64,000 bases of DNA. Source: Apostichopus japonicus (taxonomy: Eukaryota; Echinodermata; Holothuroidea; Aspidochirotida; Stichopodidae). The stretch is taken from the NCBI RefSeq assembly GCF_037975245.1, contig NC_092573.1:22845265-22909264 (forward strand), given 5' to 3'. This document shows positions 11,905-24,700 of this stretch, piece after piece. Made by a program: the position numbers and the translations under genes. The notes beneath the pieces were generated by a model that did no database searches, was not told the origin of the DNA, and was given only the letters and a program-made list of their open reading frames with translations. Within the stretch, counting starts at the first letter, position 1. Every line of letters begins with the position of its first letter.

Positions 11905-13655
11905 GAGCCCAATGGCACTATGGTTCCTTGCTTGTAAGGAATATTTACAAGGCAGCAGCACTGTCCTAAAATTTTAATGTGGTCCGATGTGCACACACCA
12001 TATTATTGCCAAAAATTTCACAAATCAACCTTTGGTACTTTTGAGAACCTTTTGAGTACCAGGTGACTGATATGAGCAAGAGTTGGCTTTTTTTTTACAG
12101 AACTCACAGAATCATCCTAACTGTACTTATTAAGAATTTTAACTATTTTTAACTATTAACTAAGCACACAAAGGTTGCAGAGGAGTCAACTTATGGACAA
12201 TTTAGATCGGAATATGGCCACGAAAATTCAAATAATCATCTTGAAAGCAACGAATACAGGTCACTGGAGGTCAACCTGAGGTCAAAGGTCACCCAAATGC
12301 AGGTCGACTATTGGATTACAATAGCGTAACTCCCAACCTTGATGGACATTTGGTTGTCAAGTTATTGCAAAATACTAGTTTTTGACCACTAATTGACCTT
12401 TGTTGACCTTGGATCACATGACTGTTATGTTTGGAAACGATCCCTTACCCCATTCACAACTAGTTCACAAATATCAATCATGTCAGCCCCTGTCAATGGT
12501 AGTTTCACAAGTTATTGCCCCCCAAAAAATACATTTTGACCCATAATTGACCTTTGGTGACCTTGGATCACATAACGGTTTTATTGGAAAATGTGCATCT
12601 ACTTCATTCACAACTTGTCCCAATATATCAGCCATGTCAGACTTCGTGACTAGAAGTTGTAGCAAAAAATAGCATTAGTTGACATTTTTTGCACATAAGC
12701 AACCTTGAATGACATTGGATGACCTGATGGTTTTTTATCAAAAATATTCCCCCTTGATGATGTGAAATCTCTCCTAAAATTGTTATGTGCTCCAATGTAC
12801 ACCGACACACAATGTTATTGCTAATAAGGTATCAAAACCAACATTTGGCCCCTCGTAACTTGAGAACCTGGTGTCCGATTGAAGCGCGAGCTGGTTTCCT
12901 CTATATATCAAAATATTGCCAATTTTTGTTTTGCCCCGTATCTCCTAAAATGAGCATACTTTTCAAAATTTGACCTTTAACCTCACGGTGGCAGATGTTG
13001 TTTGACACGCTGATTCCAAAAAGCAGCATGCCAAGTCTGTATGACCATCTTAACTGTACCTTGACCTGATAACTTCGCACACGAAGGTCGCACAGGGGTC
13101 GACCCATTGACAATTGTGATCGGAAGGTACCTTTGAGATCCGATTATGGCCACGAAAATTCAAATAACCAAAGAAACTAATACAGGTCAACAGAGGTCAA
13201 ACTGAGGTCAAAGGTCACATAGATGCGGGTCGACTACCGGAATACAATAGCGTACCTCCCAACCTAGACAGACATTTTGTTCTCAAGTTATTGCAAAAAT
13301 ACTAGTTTTTACCCCTTATTGACTTTTGTTGTCCTTGGATCACATGACCGTTATATTTGGACACGATCCCTTACCCCATTTACAACTACTCCCAAAATAT
13401 CAACCATGTCAGACCCTGTCAATGGGAGGTATTGCTGTTTTTAATATTTTGGGGGGATTTTTTGGTGACATTCACAGGCACAAAAAAACAATCGGGCACA
13501 CCTACTCACTATGGCGGATCTATATCCAAAGATTGAGTGTAGTCCAATTTTCCCTTGCTGAGTTACAGTGTATCCATGCAAGTGTCAAACTACACACACA
13601 CAGACACACTCACGCTAACCTGACTACATAGGTTCCTTTGCTAAAGCAAGGAACC
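11905..13655. mobile_element. Tandem-core element ending in a hairpin (Helentron/pearl-like)
   Basis: A ~350-bp block at about 12180-12490 returns at 13080-13430 in the same orientation (AGGTCAAAGGTCAC, then the GGTCGACTA.., CTTGGATCACATGAC and ACCATGTCAG landmarks). Shorter ~130-bp copies of the CTTGGATCACAT module lie between them at 12534-12660 and 12680-12760. After the last core comes a short CA-rich microsatellite (about 13590-13610), then a terminal hairpin GGTTCCTTTGCT / AGCAAGGAACC at 13631-13655. A related GGTTCCTTGCTT motif sits near the left limit (about 11921). Core repeats, microsatellite and terminal hairpin are the plan of pearl or DINE-type non-autonomous Helentrons. This class is an inference, and the left boundary is approximate. 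Confidence 0.5.
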
Positions 13656-14799
13656 AAAAACGAAAGAAGCATATCACAGGACAACTAAGTGAGCACAAAC
13701 ACGTTGACCTGTGATAGATCAAGCACCGTTGAATCTGAGAGATAACATGTATATTACCAGATTACAAGTGCCATTAAGAGTGTGAAGGAACTACTCAAAC
13801 GATTGAAACTGAAATATCAAAATTTATGCAGGATCAAGGTCAGAAGAATGACTTTGAAATCAATGTAACTCGTTCGCCTACAAAATCGCATGCGAATCTG
13901 ACGACAGTTCTATTCAACTTCACAGTAAGCTAATTACTTTAAAAAATCAGTTTAGTTATAGGCTACGTACTCATATCACAGATAAAAATGTATACATTAG
14001 TATACTGTACTGGAGGCTGGATTGGCTTAGCTGAACATTCAAAATAGTTACGAGCATGCGCACTACACCATCAAATGCTTCCGGCTTAATAAGATGAGTA
14101 ATAACGGTTTCAACTATTTTGTACAAAGGTTTTCGTCATCATACCATCATGTATCAACAGCTCCTTTTAAAAAGTGTGGGATTATTATCTTATCCCCCTA
14201 CATGTAATGTAAAGGGAGATGAAATATACTCATTCACCCTACACCAGAAATTGTGAAGTGCGGTTGTACTGTGTGCATAGAAATTCCTAATAAATTTCTA
14301 TGACTGTGTGTAACTACTTCTCTTCTTACAATAAATGTTTACGCCACGTTAGTCTTACGCCGAAGGACCTAATGTCTATTTAATACTCTTAAAATTAGAT
14401 AAACGTTACGATAGTCACGTTGCATACGCTTATCAATGATTTTCTTACAATAAATTTTCAAAGGACTTACAGAAAATACGCTTATATTGGACTTCACTGG
14501 CAGCCACTATCCGGAGAACCTCAGTCGACGTTACGGCTCTATGTGCTTTCAATGTTAGGTACATGTGAATGTTAGCTCTTATGGTACGTATACGTGAATG
14601 TCACTGAACCGGTTGTGTTGTATGACAAGGAAATTGATTGGTTGTACGTCGGGTGTGTTGCGGGGAAATACATGTACAAATATAACAGTTCATGTGATTG
14701 GTTATTTGAAAGACGCATCCTGCATTTGTAGTAGTAGTAGTAAGTTGAGTCTCGTCTATCCGCACAGGTAGTTGTTATGGAATTTCCCTGATCACGTGG
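13656..14799. other. Intergenic, no gene seen
   Basis: No exon, RNA gene or transposon terminus is recognised. The end of this stretch (14781-14799) carries AATTTCCCTGATCACGTGG, one unit of a short tandem duplication into which the next element inserted. Confidence 0.45.
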
Positions 14800-14808
14800 A
14801 ATTTCCCT

Positions 14809-15276
14809 ACGGAAGCGTAGAAGGGACATTGCATTGACGAGTTACCAACTTGACAAAACGACAATTATCTGCAAATTGACGAGTTGACGAGATGGTAACG
14901 TGACAAAATTCAGAAAATTGACGTTTTGACGAGATAACGGATCTCGTCAATGCATCAATTTTCTGAATTTTGTCATTTGTCGAGATGGTAGTAAGTGTGC
15001 AACTCGTCAATTTGCAGAAAATTGATGCATTGACGAGATCCGATATCTCGTTAAAACGTAAATTTTCTGAATTTTGTCATCTTGTCGAGATGGTAGTAAC
15101 TGTGAAACTCGTCAATTTGCAGAAAATTGATGCATTCACGAGATCCGTTATCTCGTCAAAACGTCAATTTTCTGAACTTTGTCACGTTACCATCTCGTCA
15201 ACTCGACAATTTGCAGATAATTGTCGTTTTGTCAAGTTGGTCACTCGTCAATGCAATGTCCTTTCTACGCTTCCGT
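14809..15276. mobile_element. Foldback (Mutator-like) transposon, 9-bp target duplication
   Basis: The 468-bp element starts ACGGAAGCGTAGA and ends with the reverse complement TCTACGCTTCCGT (one variation two bases further in). The inverted arms extend about 155 bp (14809-14965 against 15125-15276) with few mismatches. The middle holds two direct ~117-bp copies of a segment rich in GACGAGAT and TCGTCAA words. The exact 9-bp direct repeat AATTTCCCT flanks it at 14800-14808 and 15277-15285. Long arms plus a 9-bp duplication match foldback Mutator-like elements. No transposase is present. Open frames across it exist only because the repeats lack stops. Confidence 0.75.
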
Positions 15277-15473
15277 AATTTCCCTGATCACACATGCTCT
15301 GTGATTAACCTCCGCCATGTATCAAGATATCGCGCAAGGTTTATTGCTTCCTAGAAAATTGCGACATTATAATTTCCCAAGCTCGAATTTCACGGGCCTT
15401 CCTACTGGTTTAGTAGTATGTGTCGATGCTTCTCTTAAAGCAACCTTTGCTGGAGCGTCCTCCTGGAGTCTTG

Positions 15474-16232
15474 CTACATGACCGAAAATCTCAATCTTCT
15501 ATGTGCGACTATGGATGACCAAGGACTTTGGCTGGTTTCATTGTAGAGCTCATCATTTGATAACCAATTGGTCCATCTAATGTTGAAAGTATTACGAAGT
15601 AGTCTCCTTTGAAAAGTGTCAAGTTTGCGATCAAGATCCTTCGTTGTGCCCCACAGTTCGCAATTGTACAAAAAAAATACTCTTTAATAAAGCCTCGAAT
15701 TTACTAAGCTTAATGTTTTCGGCCTATGTTTTTCCTTTAAAAATACTTGACAGTGTGTTGAAAGCACCGTTGGTTATACCAATTCTTCGGTTAATATCTT
15801 CTTCGGTCCCCAGAAGGTTCCAATATATTGACACTTCTTCCAACTTCATTTTCTTTTCTTGTGATTGAAAATTTCTCAGTTTTTGTACAATTGATTTTCA
15901 GATTCCTTCCTGTCAGTTTCTCAGGAACTCGTTTTTCAATATCTTGCAGTATATGCTGACCAGTTGATGCCCAAGAGATATAATCAGCGTATTGTTGGTC
16001 TACTGTGAAAAAAAGAGTTGGTGGTGGTTGTGCTGTAATCATGATCAGCTAACTGAGATGGCAGGATAACTGCATCGATATCACGATCATCTGATTTCAA
16101 AGAGTTGGCTAGGTAAGTTATCAAAAATAGTGTGCTTGCGCTGTCTCCTTGTGGTGAACCAATGTTAGTGTTAAAAGGAAGTCCGAGTTTGCCCTCTAGT
16201 TTGACGGTGTAGGAGACGTTATCGATAAGCAA
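15474..16232 (-). pseudogene. Decayed non-LTR retrotransposon reverse transcriptase
   Basis: Three minus-strand fragments in different frames lie in the order expected for one reverse transcriptase. 16232-15984 contains the palm motif GSPQGDSASTLF. 16042-15791 contains YADY, where a catalytic YADD would stand, so an active-site aspartate is lost. 15671-15474 contains the C-terminal LDTFQRRLLRNTFNIRWTN segment typical of LINE thumb/connector regions. Frameshifts separate them, and no endonuclease domain or 3' tail was found. It is a dead fragment, and the clade cannot be decided by eye. Confidence 0.8.
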
Positions 16233-16334
16233 TGATATCAGGTGAAGTTCGTCGTTGTCAAGAACCTATTACTACTAGGAAAACAGTTTTTTTTTTGGAC
16301 GGACGTATGGAACGCCATGTTGACATTTATTCAA

Positions 16335-16945
16335 TAGTTAGATATCTCGAATTAAAATTAAAGATATCTCTAATAATTGTAGATATCTTTAATTCAATTT
16401 GAGATATCAGAAACTGCATTTTCGATATCTTGAATTTAAGATCTCTCAAATTGGTTTTAAGATATCAATAAATATATGTAAAGATCATAAAAGGAAACAA
16501 TATTTAAGATATCTCGAATTGAATTGGAGATATCCAAAATTGAATTCGAGATATCTCGAATTGAATTGGAGATATCCAAAATTGAATTCGAGATATCAAG
16601 AAAAGAATTCGAGATATTCAAAATTGAATTCAAAATATCAAGAATTCGAATTAGAGATATCTGGAATTCAATAAGATATATCTGGAATACAATTAGAGAT
16701 ATCTGGAATACAATTAGAGATATCTAAAATGGAATTCGAGATATCTGGAATACAATTAGAGATATCCAAACTTCAATTAGAGATATCTGGAATATAATTA
16801 GAGATATCCAAAATATATTAGATATATCAAGAATTCAAATTAGAGATATCCAAAATTGAAACTAGAGATATCAAGTATTCGAATTAGAGATATCCCAAAT
16901 TGAATTAGAGATATCAAAAATTCGAATTAGAGATATCCAAAATTC
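16335..16945. repeat. GATATC-rich degenerate satellite
   Basis: About 600 bp of tandem units of roughly 20-28 bp built around the palindromes AGATATCT or GATATC, with spacers such as CCAAAATTGAATTCGA or GGAATACAATTA. The palindromic core persists while the spacers vary. Both strands read through partly open frames (16399-16727) that are repeat artefacts. Confidence 0.85.
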
Positions 16946-17210
16946 AATTGGCCCCCCGAAAAATTGAGTACAAACAAATTTCGGGTGACAAGCAAGTTTC
17001 GGTCACAAGCACTGTTTGGATCATAACAAACTTTGGGTCACCTTTTTTTTCGTGAAAAAAATTTTGGTCTCCCAAAATTTGGTCCGAAAAAATGTTGGTG
17101 AAAAAAAAAATTTAGTCCAAAAAAATTTCGATCACAAAAATATTGGGGTATGAAAACTTGTTTTCTTGGTACAAACGATTTTTGGATAAAAAAAAATTGT
17201 CACGAATTAT
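16946..17210. repeat. Degenerate A/T-rich short-period repeat
   Basis: Adjoins the GATATC satellite and consists of loosely repeated words such as AATTTCGGTCACAA and TTTGGTCC with long A or T runs. It looks like a second, more decayed tandem array. No other function is apparent. Confidence 0.5.
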
Positions 17211-18792
17211 TTCTTTTTGTCGGAATATAGAGACGTCGGAACCTAGAGATGTAAAGTCCCTAATTTTGTAGAAGAAGCAGGCTGTAGTTCGTGTGCTGAA
17301 GATAATTCTACCGATGAGGAAGAAATTTTTCTGATTGAAATCCACATCGATCTTAATATTATGTTACATTCCCATGTTAAGTGTTTCAGTCTAAGTATGA
17401 CCAACGTTTCAAACAATAAAGTGGGTGGGTATCTTCTCTTAATTTCATTGTATAAGTGAGTTGGTACCAAACATTGTTCTGATATGCGGGAAAACCGCCA
17501 AACGTTTATAGACAGAGTTATAACCCTGGTAAACTTGTTATTTTGCAAGGAATGGTGGGGGGAGGATTCACTCGTTCTTAACCTTATTCAAATACATTCT
17601 TTCTCCTTCATCCCGCGTCAAAAAGAAGATGCAGACGTGTAACAAGAACAAAACTTTATTAATTTATTTAGATCTCCTCACATAAATGATAATGGCCTTT
17701 CAGCTCTTCTGTATGCAACCCACGCGCAATATTTTGTGAAATCTACGATAGAGCTTGGCTACCCGAAGAGCATCTGCTGGACTAGTCGGACATATAATCT
17801 ACTCTATAACGTTGAACAAAGTACTACTCTCTGGTTAACTCCAAACTATGATTAAACTTTTCTAAGACCATTTTTTTTTTTACGCTCCCTGTTTCCATAA
17901 CGTCGGCAGTTTCTGGTTCATGCATGTACCATATACCTGTACACCGGGTATACCCAAGCAGCCAGTTGGGACACTATTCCTAGTACTAATAACACTATAT
18001 ATTGTCTTCCCAAATCCTGTTCCAAACAAGAACCCTCACTGACTGCATAATACAAAAATGACAATCATACTGCTCATAATGTCAATATGAGTTTCTTGAA
18101 GCGCGACATGAAAAATAAAGAATAAAAGAAATTTGTGCACATCGGACAACAAGTCAAATCTATATGAATTGCATTTTACTATTGATTGAGTATATCAAAT
18201 GCTACTCAAAGTTGACCAAATCCAACGCAAAACGCTGCTTTAAATTAAAGCTATTTTCATTGTGCAGCCCACTTTCATGACAGCTTTTAATAAAGTATAT
18301 AATATTTTAAACAAACAGAGTTTATCTTAATCTTGAATACATTTCTTCCCTGCGAGAGTCAAATATTCTGGCCGGGTGAGTTCATCCACAAGACAAAATG
18401 AAACTTTGATAACATGCCATTGGTTGGAAGGTATACACAGTATTAGTCAGTGGTTTCTTTGTATAGCTCACGGCTACGACTGTCTCGGATTGAAGTTCCG
18501 TGGTGGACGGACCTCACGCGTGGTATCAACCACATGCATCAGGGGGAGATATGACCGAGACTCACAAATCCTAGCAGGTACTGATTAAACAGCATTGCAA
18601 AACTAAACGGAAGGATACCGTTATGTTTTATCTATAACATAACTTGTTCTAGATTGGTTATACTCTTTGTTTTTCTCTCCATTTTGTTTTATCACTTGAT
18701 AGAGTATTACTGTAATGGAATATATAATATCACGAAGTTTAAAACGGATTTAATTAATGATAATAAATTAAGATGGGGCATTGGTGTAACAT
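17211..18792. other. Intergenic / receptor 3' flank, no gene seen
   Basis: AT-rich, no supported exon. The proximal part just below 18793 is probably the 3' untranslated region of the minus-strand receptor gene, but no clear polyadenylation site was fixed. Confidence 0.4.
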
Positions 18793-21700
18793 CTACGCAG
18801 CAGCCAACCAAATCATGAGAATAGTTGTAAATGTTCCTAAGATCAAGAAGACAACAGTAAACAATCTATCGACGGCGTTGGCGCTCTCCATCCACTCACG
18901 TGACGTCTGCTCACTGTCGTCCTTGCCCGTCTGTCTCTTTGCAAGGAACGCCAACCCGTCAGAAATCCTCGTCATGTATTTGTCAATTGGCGTGGTAGTT
19001 TCGTTGTCCTGCTTAAAGAGTTGCTTGACGTCATCAGTGGAAGACCCATTGGCGTAAGGTGCGGCAATTTGTGGTTCTTCATTATCGTCATCTAATTCGT
19101 CGTCTTCAAATGCAGGGTTATGAGCGCCTCGTATGGCGTTGTCACGTGCCGTTTTGATCTCGTGGTACTTTTTGGCGGCCATTTTTATGTTAGGACATTC
19201 GAGAAAGACCATTTTAGCCAGGAAAAGCATACCTCGCCGATAAGTTTGAGACAGTTGAACACTGTCACCTCGGTGATGCATAGACAGTGTGACTATGCTT
19301 AAGACTGTACATATGCCCACCAGCATAATGATCAGGGCATAATATTGGGCTGCAAATGTGAGGAAAACGTTTAAGGATTTGGTTTATAAAAAACACTTTT
19401 TTGTAAATATTTGTATTTAAATCTTACGAAGGTGGAAAGAAGAAAGAACAGTTACAACGGATTCGATTGTTTTTGGGAAAATGCGGATATCATATCTTCA
19501 CTTCTTGTGATTATTAAGTTATCAGTACAACTCTTTAATAAAATACGATGTTTGACAGTTTGACTCTACTTTTACTGTTCAACCCTATTGCATAATTTGC
19601 CATACCAGAGTTTCAACAGTTGTCATCAGTGTACCATACCAATTATAAACTGTTACAATATATTTAATCACCGCTGGATGACGATCAACCCAGCTTTACT
19701 TGTGATATTTGATGTTATATGCTGACACACACACACAAAATAACGGTATTCGGAAATAACTAACTGCAATTGGTTTGTCCTTAAGATATTCAATGCCTCC
19801 AGTAATATCTCACTAATCATTAGATGAATTTATTAATTGAAGAATGGTTGATATGAAATATGATTGATAAACACTTACAAATATATGGCACCACGTCGGA
19901 AGTTGGTGGTAGAGTCTCCGCAACCAAAACCTGAAAGACAGTCAATGAAAGTAAGACGGTGATAGTCAACGTTATCCTCTCGCCTGCGTCAGGTGGAAGG
20001 CAAAACCCAAGCAGGATCATTGCCGATAGCAAGATGCAGGGCAACATCAAGTTCATTACGTAAAACAGCGGTGACCGTTTGATAATGACGTCATAGGATA
20101 CAATAGGGTACGGTTCGGGGCAACAAGGGTAGTAAGTGACCTCCCTCCTTGCAGGCATCGACACCAGCGCCCATTCACCGCTACTTTCGTAGACGCTGAT
20201 GTCGGCTTCTGATTCCCGAATCACGACATCCAATTGGTTACCATGGAAACTCCACGATCCGAATTTAAGGACGCACGTTTGGACGTCAAATGGAAATTTC
20301 AAGGGGTTCATCTCGCATGCGCTCTTTAGGATGGTAGGAGCATTCCATTTGACAAACCCATCCGAGGAAACGACGGCTTGGGTCATTTGGATACCGCCCT
20401 CAAGATTGTCATTTGCACTGCATAACGAAGAGAGAACGTTAAACGTATAAGAGGTGTGGAGCTAGTAAAATCAACAAATATACACTGCGCGCATATCTAC
20501 ATAGATACGCATTTTGTGTTTGCGTCGTTCAAAATAGGAAATTGGTAATTAAAAAAGCTCAGGCACCCCTCAAGATTATTTTTTTTCTTTCAAAGGTAGC
20601 TAATTCGATAAGTTCAATTCTGCCGTTAAGACCCTCTCGTAGTAATTATAATATTATAGTCACATTGAAGCCCAAGCAAACGCTGAAATACAAACATTTC
20701 TTTTTACTTTTTGATTATGAAACAATATAATGGAATTATGGTATGTCGGACGAAGAGTTCACATTGAATTCATATTGCCAATATTATTGTTTGTTATTAT
20801 TTCTTTATATATATTATTCTAATTCTTACTTGTTGTAAAGCACAAGGTCTGGTCTCCACAGCTGTTCAATTGGAATTCGAATCGAGGTGATATTACCATA
20901 GTCACGTGGGTCCCAAGTGAGGGCGGCATCTTGCCATTTCTGTTCGAATAAAACCAAAGAAAGCATGGTGCTCAATGAATAATTGGTAACACCCTCTTTA
21001 CGAAAAAAAAATTTCAGGTGGTCCCATCTCTACCCTTCCTCCCCTCCCGCTTCCCCAGTCCGTACGTCCAGTCCGTTCCTCAATGTGTGTACCTTTGAGA
21101 TACTGTGCATTGGTCACACGGAATGCAAGAGGTTGGGTTTGATATTGCTAATGTAGGTATTATAATACTACTATGCAATTGGGTGGTTGCAGGTACTACA
21201 CTCCATACAAAGAGGGTGGTATGTTTGGTATCACTGTTGACGTCGTTGACCTGACACTACGAGGATTGCATGTTTGACATTACTGTTAAGTTTCATTGTT
21301 ACTATAAGGGTAACATGTTCGTACAGTGGAATAATCAATACACTGCAGGGGTTTTCACGTTCATAACTGTATTGTGTATATAACTTTGCGAATACATGTG
21401 TGGTGTACCTTTTGTGTGCGCTCGATAATTTGAAGATTGATATGGTTTATATAACATGCAGTCGGCAACCACTTGTTAAGATTCATATTGTCGCTGTTGG
21501 AATGTTGGATATTGTTGTATAGGCGTATACGTGCGTGCACATATGCATATGCATGTATACTTACTTGAGTCATCCATAAACTAGTCGTCATAATCTGGTT
21601 GACCTCATCCTGAAAGGAAAAGAATATACGAAAAGGAAAACAATATTGATCCGCCAAAGGCTTACTTTTATAAGAAGGAAATCTAATGCGAGTTGCGCTA

Positions 21701-24700
21701 TAGATATACCAAAAAAAAGAAAGATGAACTAACCTCGGTGTTATTTCTCTATTTCAACCTTTTCATACCGTTTCGTGTAACTATATGGCTAGATCATGTG
21801 AAGTACATAAACTGAATATGTCATTACAACTCCTAAACAAAACAACTTTATATAGAAACATCATCCAAGGAACTAGATGAGAATCTTGAGTAATTCGTTA
21901 AACATTCTCTGAAACCTTTTTGAGTTTTTTTTTCGTTTGTGATCCGCTCTTTAGGTAATAATAAACCGCTGTGGGAACTTAAGTTCATATAATTTAAAAA
22001 AAAAAAACCTTAACTCAGTGTCATCCATCTTACATGTTATTGCCAATTTTATCAATTAATAATTAATGGATCTAAATATCACCTTCGTCTCATCTAACAG
22101 ACGCTTCATTAAAATTAGCGAACAAATAATTGATGTTAACCATTTTGCATTTAACTTCCTTCTTAATAAATTTTAAGGCATGCAATTATGGAGAGGAGTT
22201 TTATCTTAAACAGTGGATTTGTTTGGATTCAGTTGATTTCATTTACCATTCTTTTTAATCTATTTTTTTTTCTTTTTTTTTAAAGTGTCACTGATACAAT
22301 AATCGAACGACAATGTTTTTAATATCACACGCTTTTTAAACTTGTGACGTACGAGCTTGCCGAACGAGTGTGACACTTTTATGTTATTAACTTTGACAAA
22401 AAAAAAAACTTCTCTTAAATATTATTTTGAACAAGTTGGATTTCAAACAGACCATGAACCAACAGGACCAAGGATATAGTCAATAACGCGTATCGTCACC
22501 AAAGCATGGATTAATTACACAAACAGATGGTCATGTTCGATTTTACCGTCTACGAAATCATTCATTCCAATTGACTTTTCGCGTATGATGTCTTTCGCAA
22601 ATGTAACCTTTGAAATGGTAAACGGTAGCATGCACTTAATATAAAGAACAGGACAGACCAATTAATCAAAAGCCGATGATTGGGACCTTTTTCTTTTCAT
22701 GACGTCACACGCAGTCGTATACCGGTCGTAATATGGATCGAAGATAATACGAGTAAAGTGTAATATTTAAGAGTGTTATGCAGAGAAGAACTTCTTTGTT
22801 TTGTTTTTCTTTGTAAGATGTAATGCATGGATAGGTATAGATTACGTAGAAAATATGAAATATTATACTTTCAATATCTCGAGATGATGCTATATCGAGA
22901 GCCTGCTTTGAGAGAGAAGTAGTTTAACTTTTCAAGATAAATCTATTTGATAAGCTTATCATCCAAAATAGAATATTTATAGAAGACGTATATACAGGCA
23001 CTAATTGACACCTCAGATATTATTGTTGTCTCAAAATAAGGAACTTTTAAGGACGATGTATTATCGCTATCTGTAGTGGAAGGTGCAGGTGGGAATATTT
23101 TGGCCTATCCTGGTGGCCTGAAATGTAACCTCGTAAATGGTAACATGCATTTAATGTAACGCCTATGTAGGACAAATCTGTTTGGAAATGACGCCGCATG
23201 TAAGTTGTGTCATCGTAAATTGCATTAAAGTAATGCTGTAACGGTTTTCATATTTAACCTTCACAAGCAGAAATTCAACCATCTTTTTTTGTGGCTTTCT
23301 TTCAAGGATGTTTGAAATGCATGGACAGGTATGAACTATGTAGAAAAAATTTAGTATAAAACTTTTAGTACTTCGAAATGATGTTAATCGAATGCCTAAT
23401 TTGATATGACTATTAGCGAATAGAGAATATTTCACGAACATGGTATATGATGTAACAGACGCAAAACTTTTTCTAATAAAACTATGTTGGCAATATCAGG
23501 AACAGTATCAGGAACAGTAAGTATGTGGTCAAAGTGGGGGGAATTGGGTGGGGGAGAGGGAGGGGAGGGGTGGAGAGGGCGAGACCGGAAACTGGGGGAT
23601 CGAGGATTGGGCAAAAGTTTTCAATCTTGTTATAGCAGTTTTTACAATTTGAAAATCTGGGGCTTAAATTATGAAGATAAAAATAACTTTAGTTTAAATA
23701 ACCACTTTGAGAAAGTATATAGTGTGACTAGCGAAATATGATAAACTTTATTCAGATTTGCTTTGTTCCTTTCGTTTAGTTTCGATTCGTATTGTTTTGT
23801 TTGCTTTCTACGAAATAAGAAGTTGGCGAACCGTAAACGAGACATTCCTTTCTTTTGTTTCACGTTTCTGACTTGAGACCTTTAAACAGAATTTATATAT
23901 ATAGTATACTTACCATATCTAAAAGTTCAACCAACGTCAGAGATAGATCGACGGTAACAGTATCACGATAATTGACTACCGGACGCACTGCGGTACTGTA
24001 ACCGGACATAAGTTTCGACATTAGACGATGCACGTCGAATTCGCTATTATGGTAAGCAAAGCAACCTGATAAGAGAGAAGGAAATATATAGCCTTTCGGT
24101 TTCAAATTCATAGAAACATGTTTTATTCAATACATTCGACAACATATATATTACCGCATATACGCGCACATCATGGTAAACAGGAGAATAAAGCTACAAT
24201 CCTTTTATCAAATCCGATGGGATATTGTTAGCAGTTGTCAGTGGCGGAGCTAGGGGTATTGGTCAGGGGGGGGGGGCGAGAATGGTCTGTAGGGGCGCTT
24301 TCGGCACTATCTAAGCGGAGCGCCACCACAGGTTGGCGCGGAGCGTATACAGAAATTTTTTGAGTAAAGATACTCCCTAGATCACCGGAAATGACCCTTT
24401 CCGGGCCTTGCTAATTTGCAGATAAACGAAGAATAAATAGGTGTCATCGCCATTTTGTCAGAAAATTACACCAACAAAATGTGATAAATGTCAAGAGCGC
24501 AATAAAAAAGTCAATAATCGCGAATAAGTAAAAAGTGGTAAAAAGCCGAAAAGGGCGCCAGCAGTCCATTTGAGTCCGCCAGGGGGGGGGGGGCATCCGC
24601 CCCTCTGACTGTATGGACGCTCCGCCACTGGCAGTTGTGTAAAACAATTCCTTATACTTCCAAGTTTCAGTTCAGATTACATCTTTTTTTCGTACCTTGA

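Noticed and set aside
14807-15354. Several open frames with KIDALTRS/ISSKRQFSE words
   Set aside because: They are translations of the foldback element and its internal direct repeats, on both strands.
16399-16727. Frames with repeated RYLELNWRYPKLNS or EISKIEFE units
   Set aside because: Translation of the GATATC satellite. Two frames are equally open.
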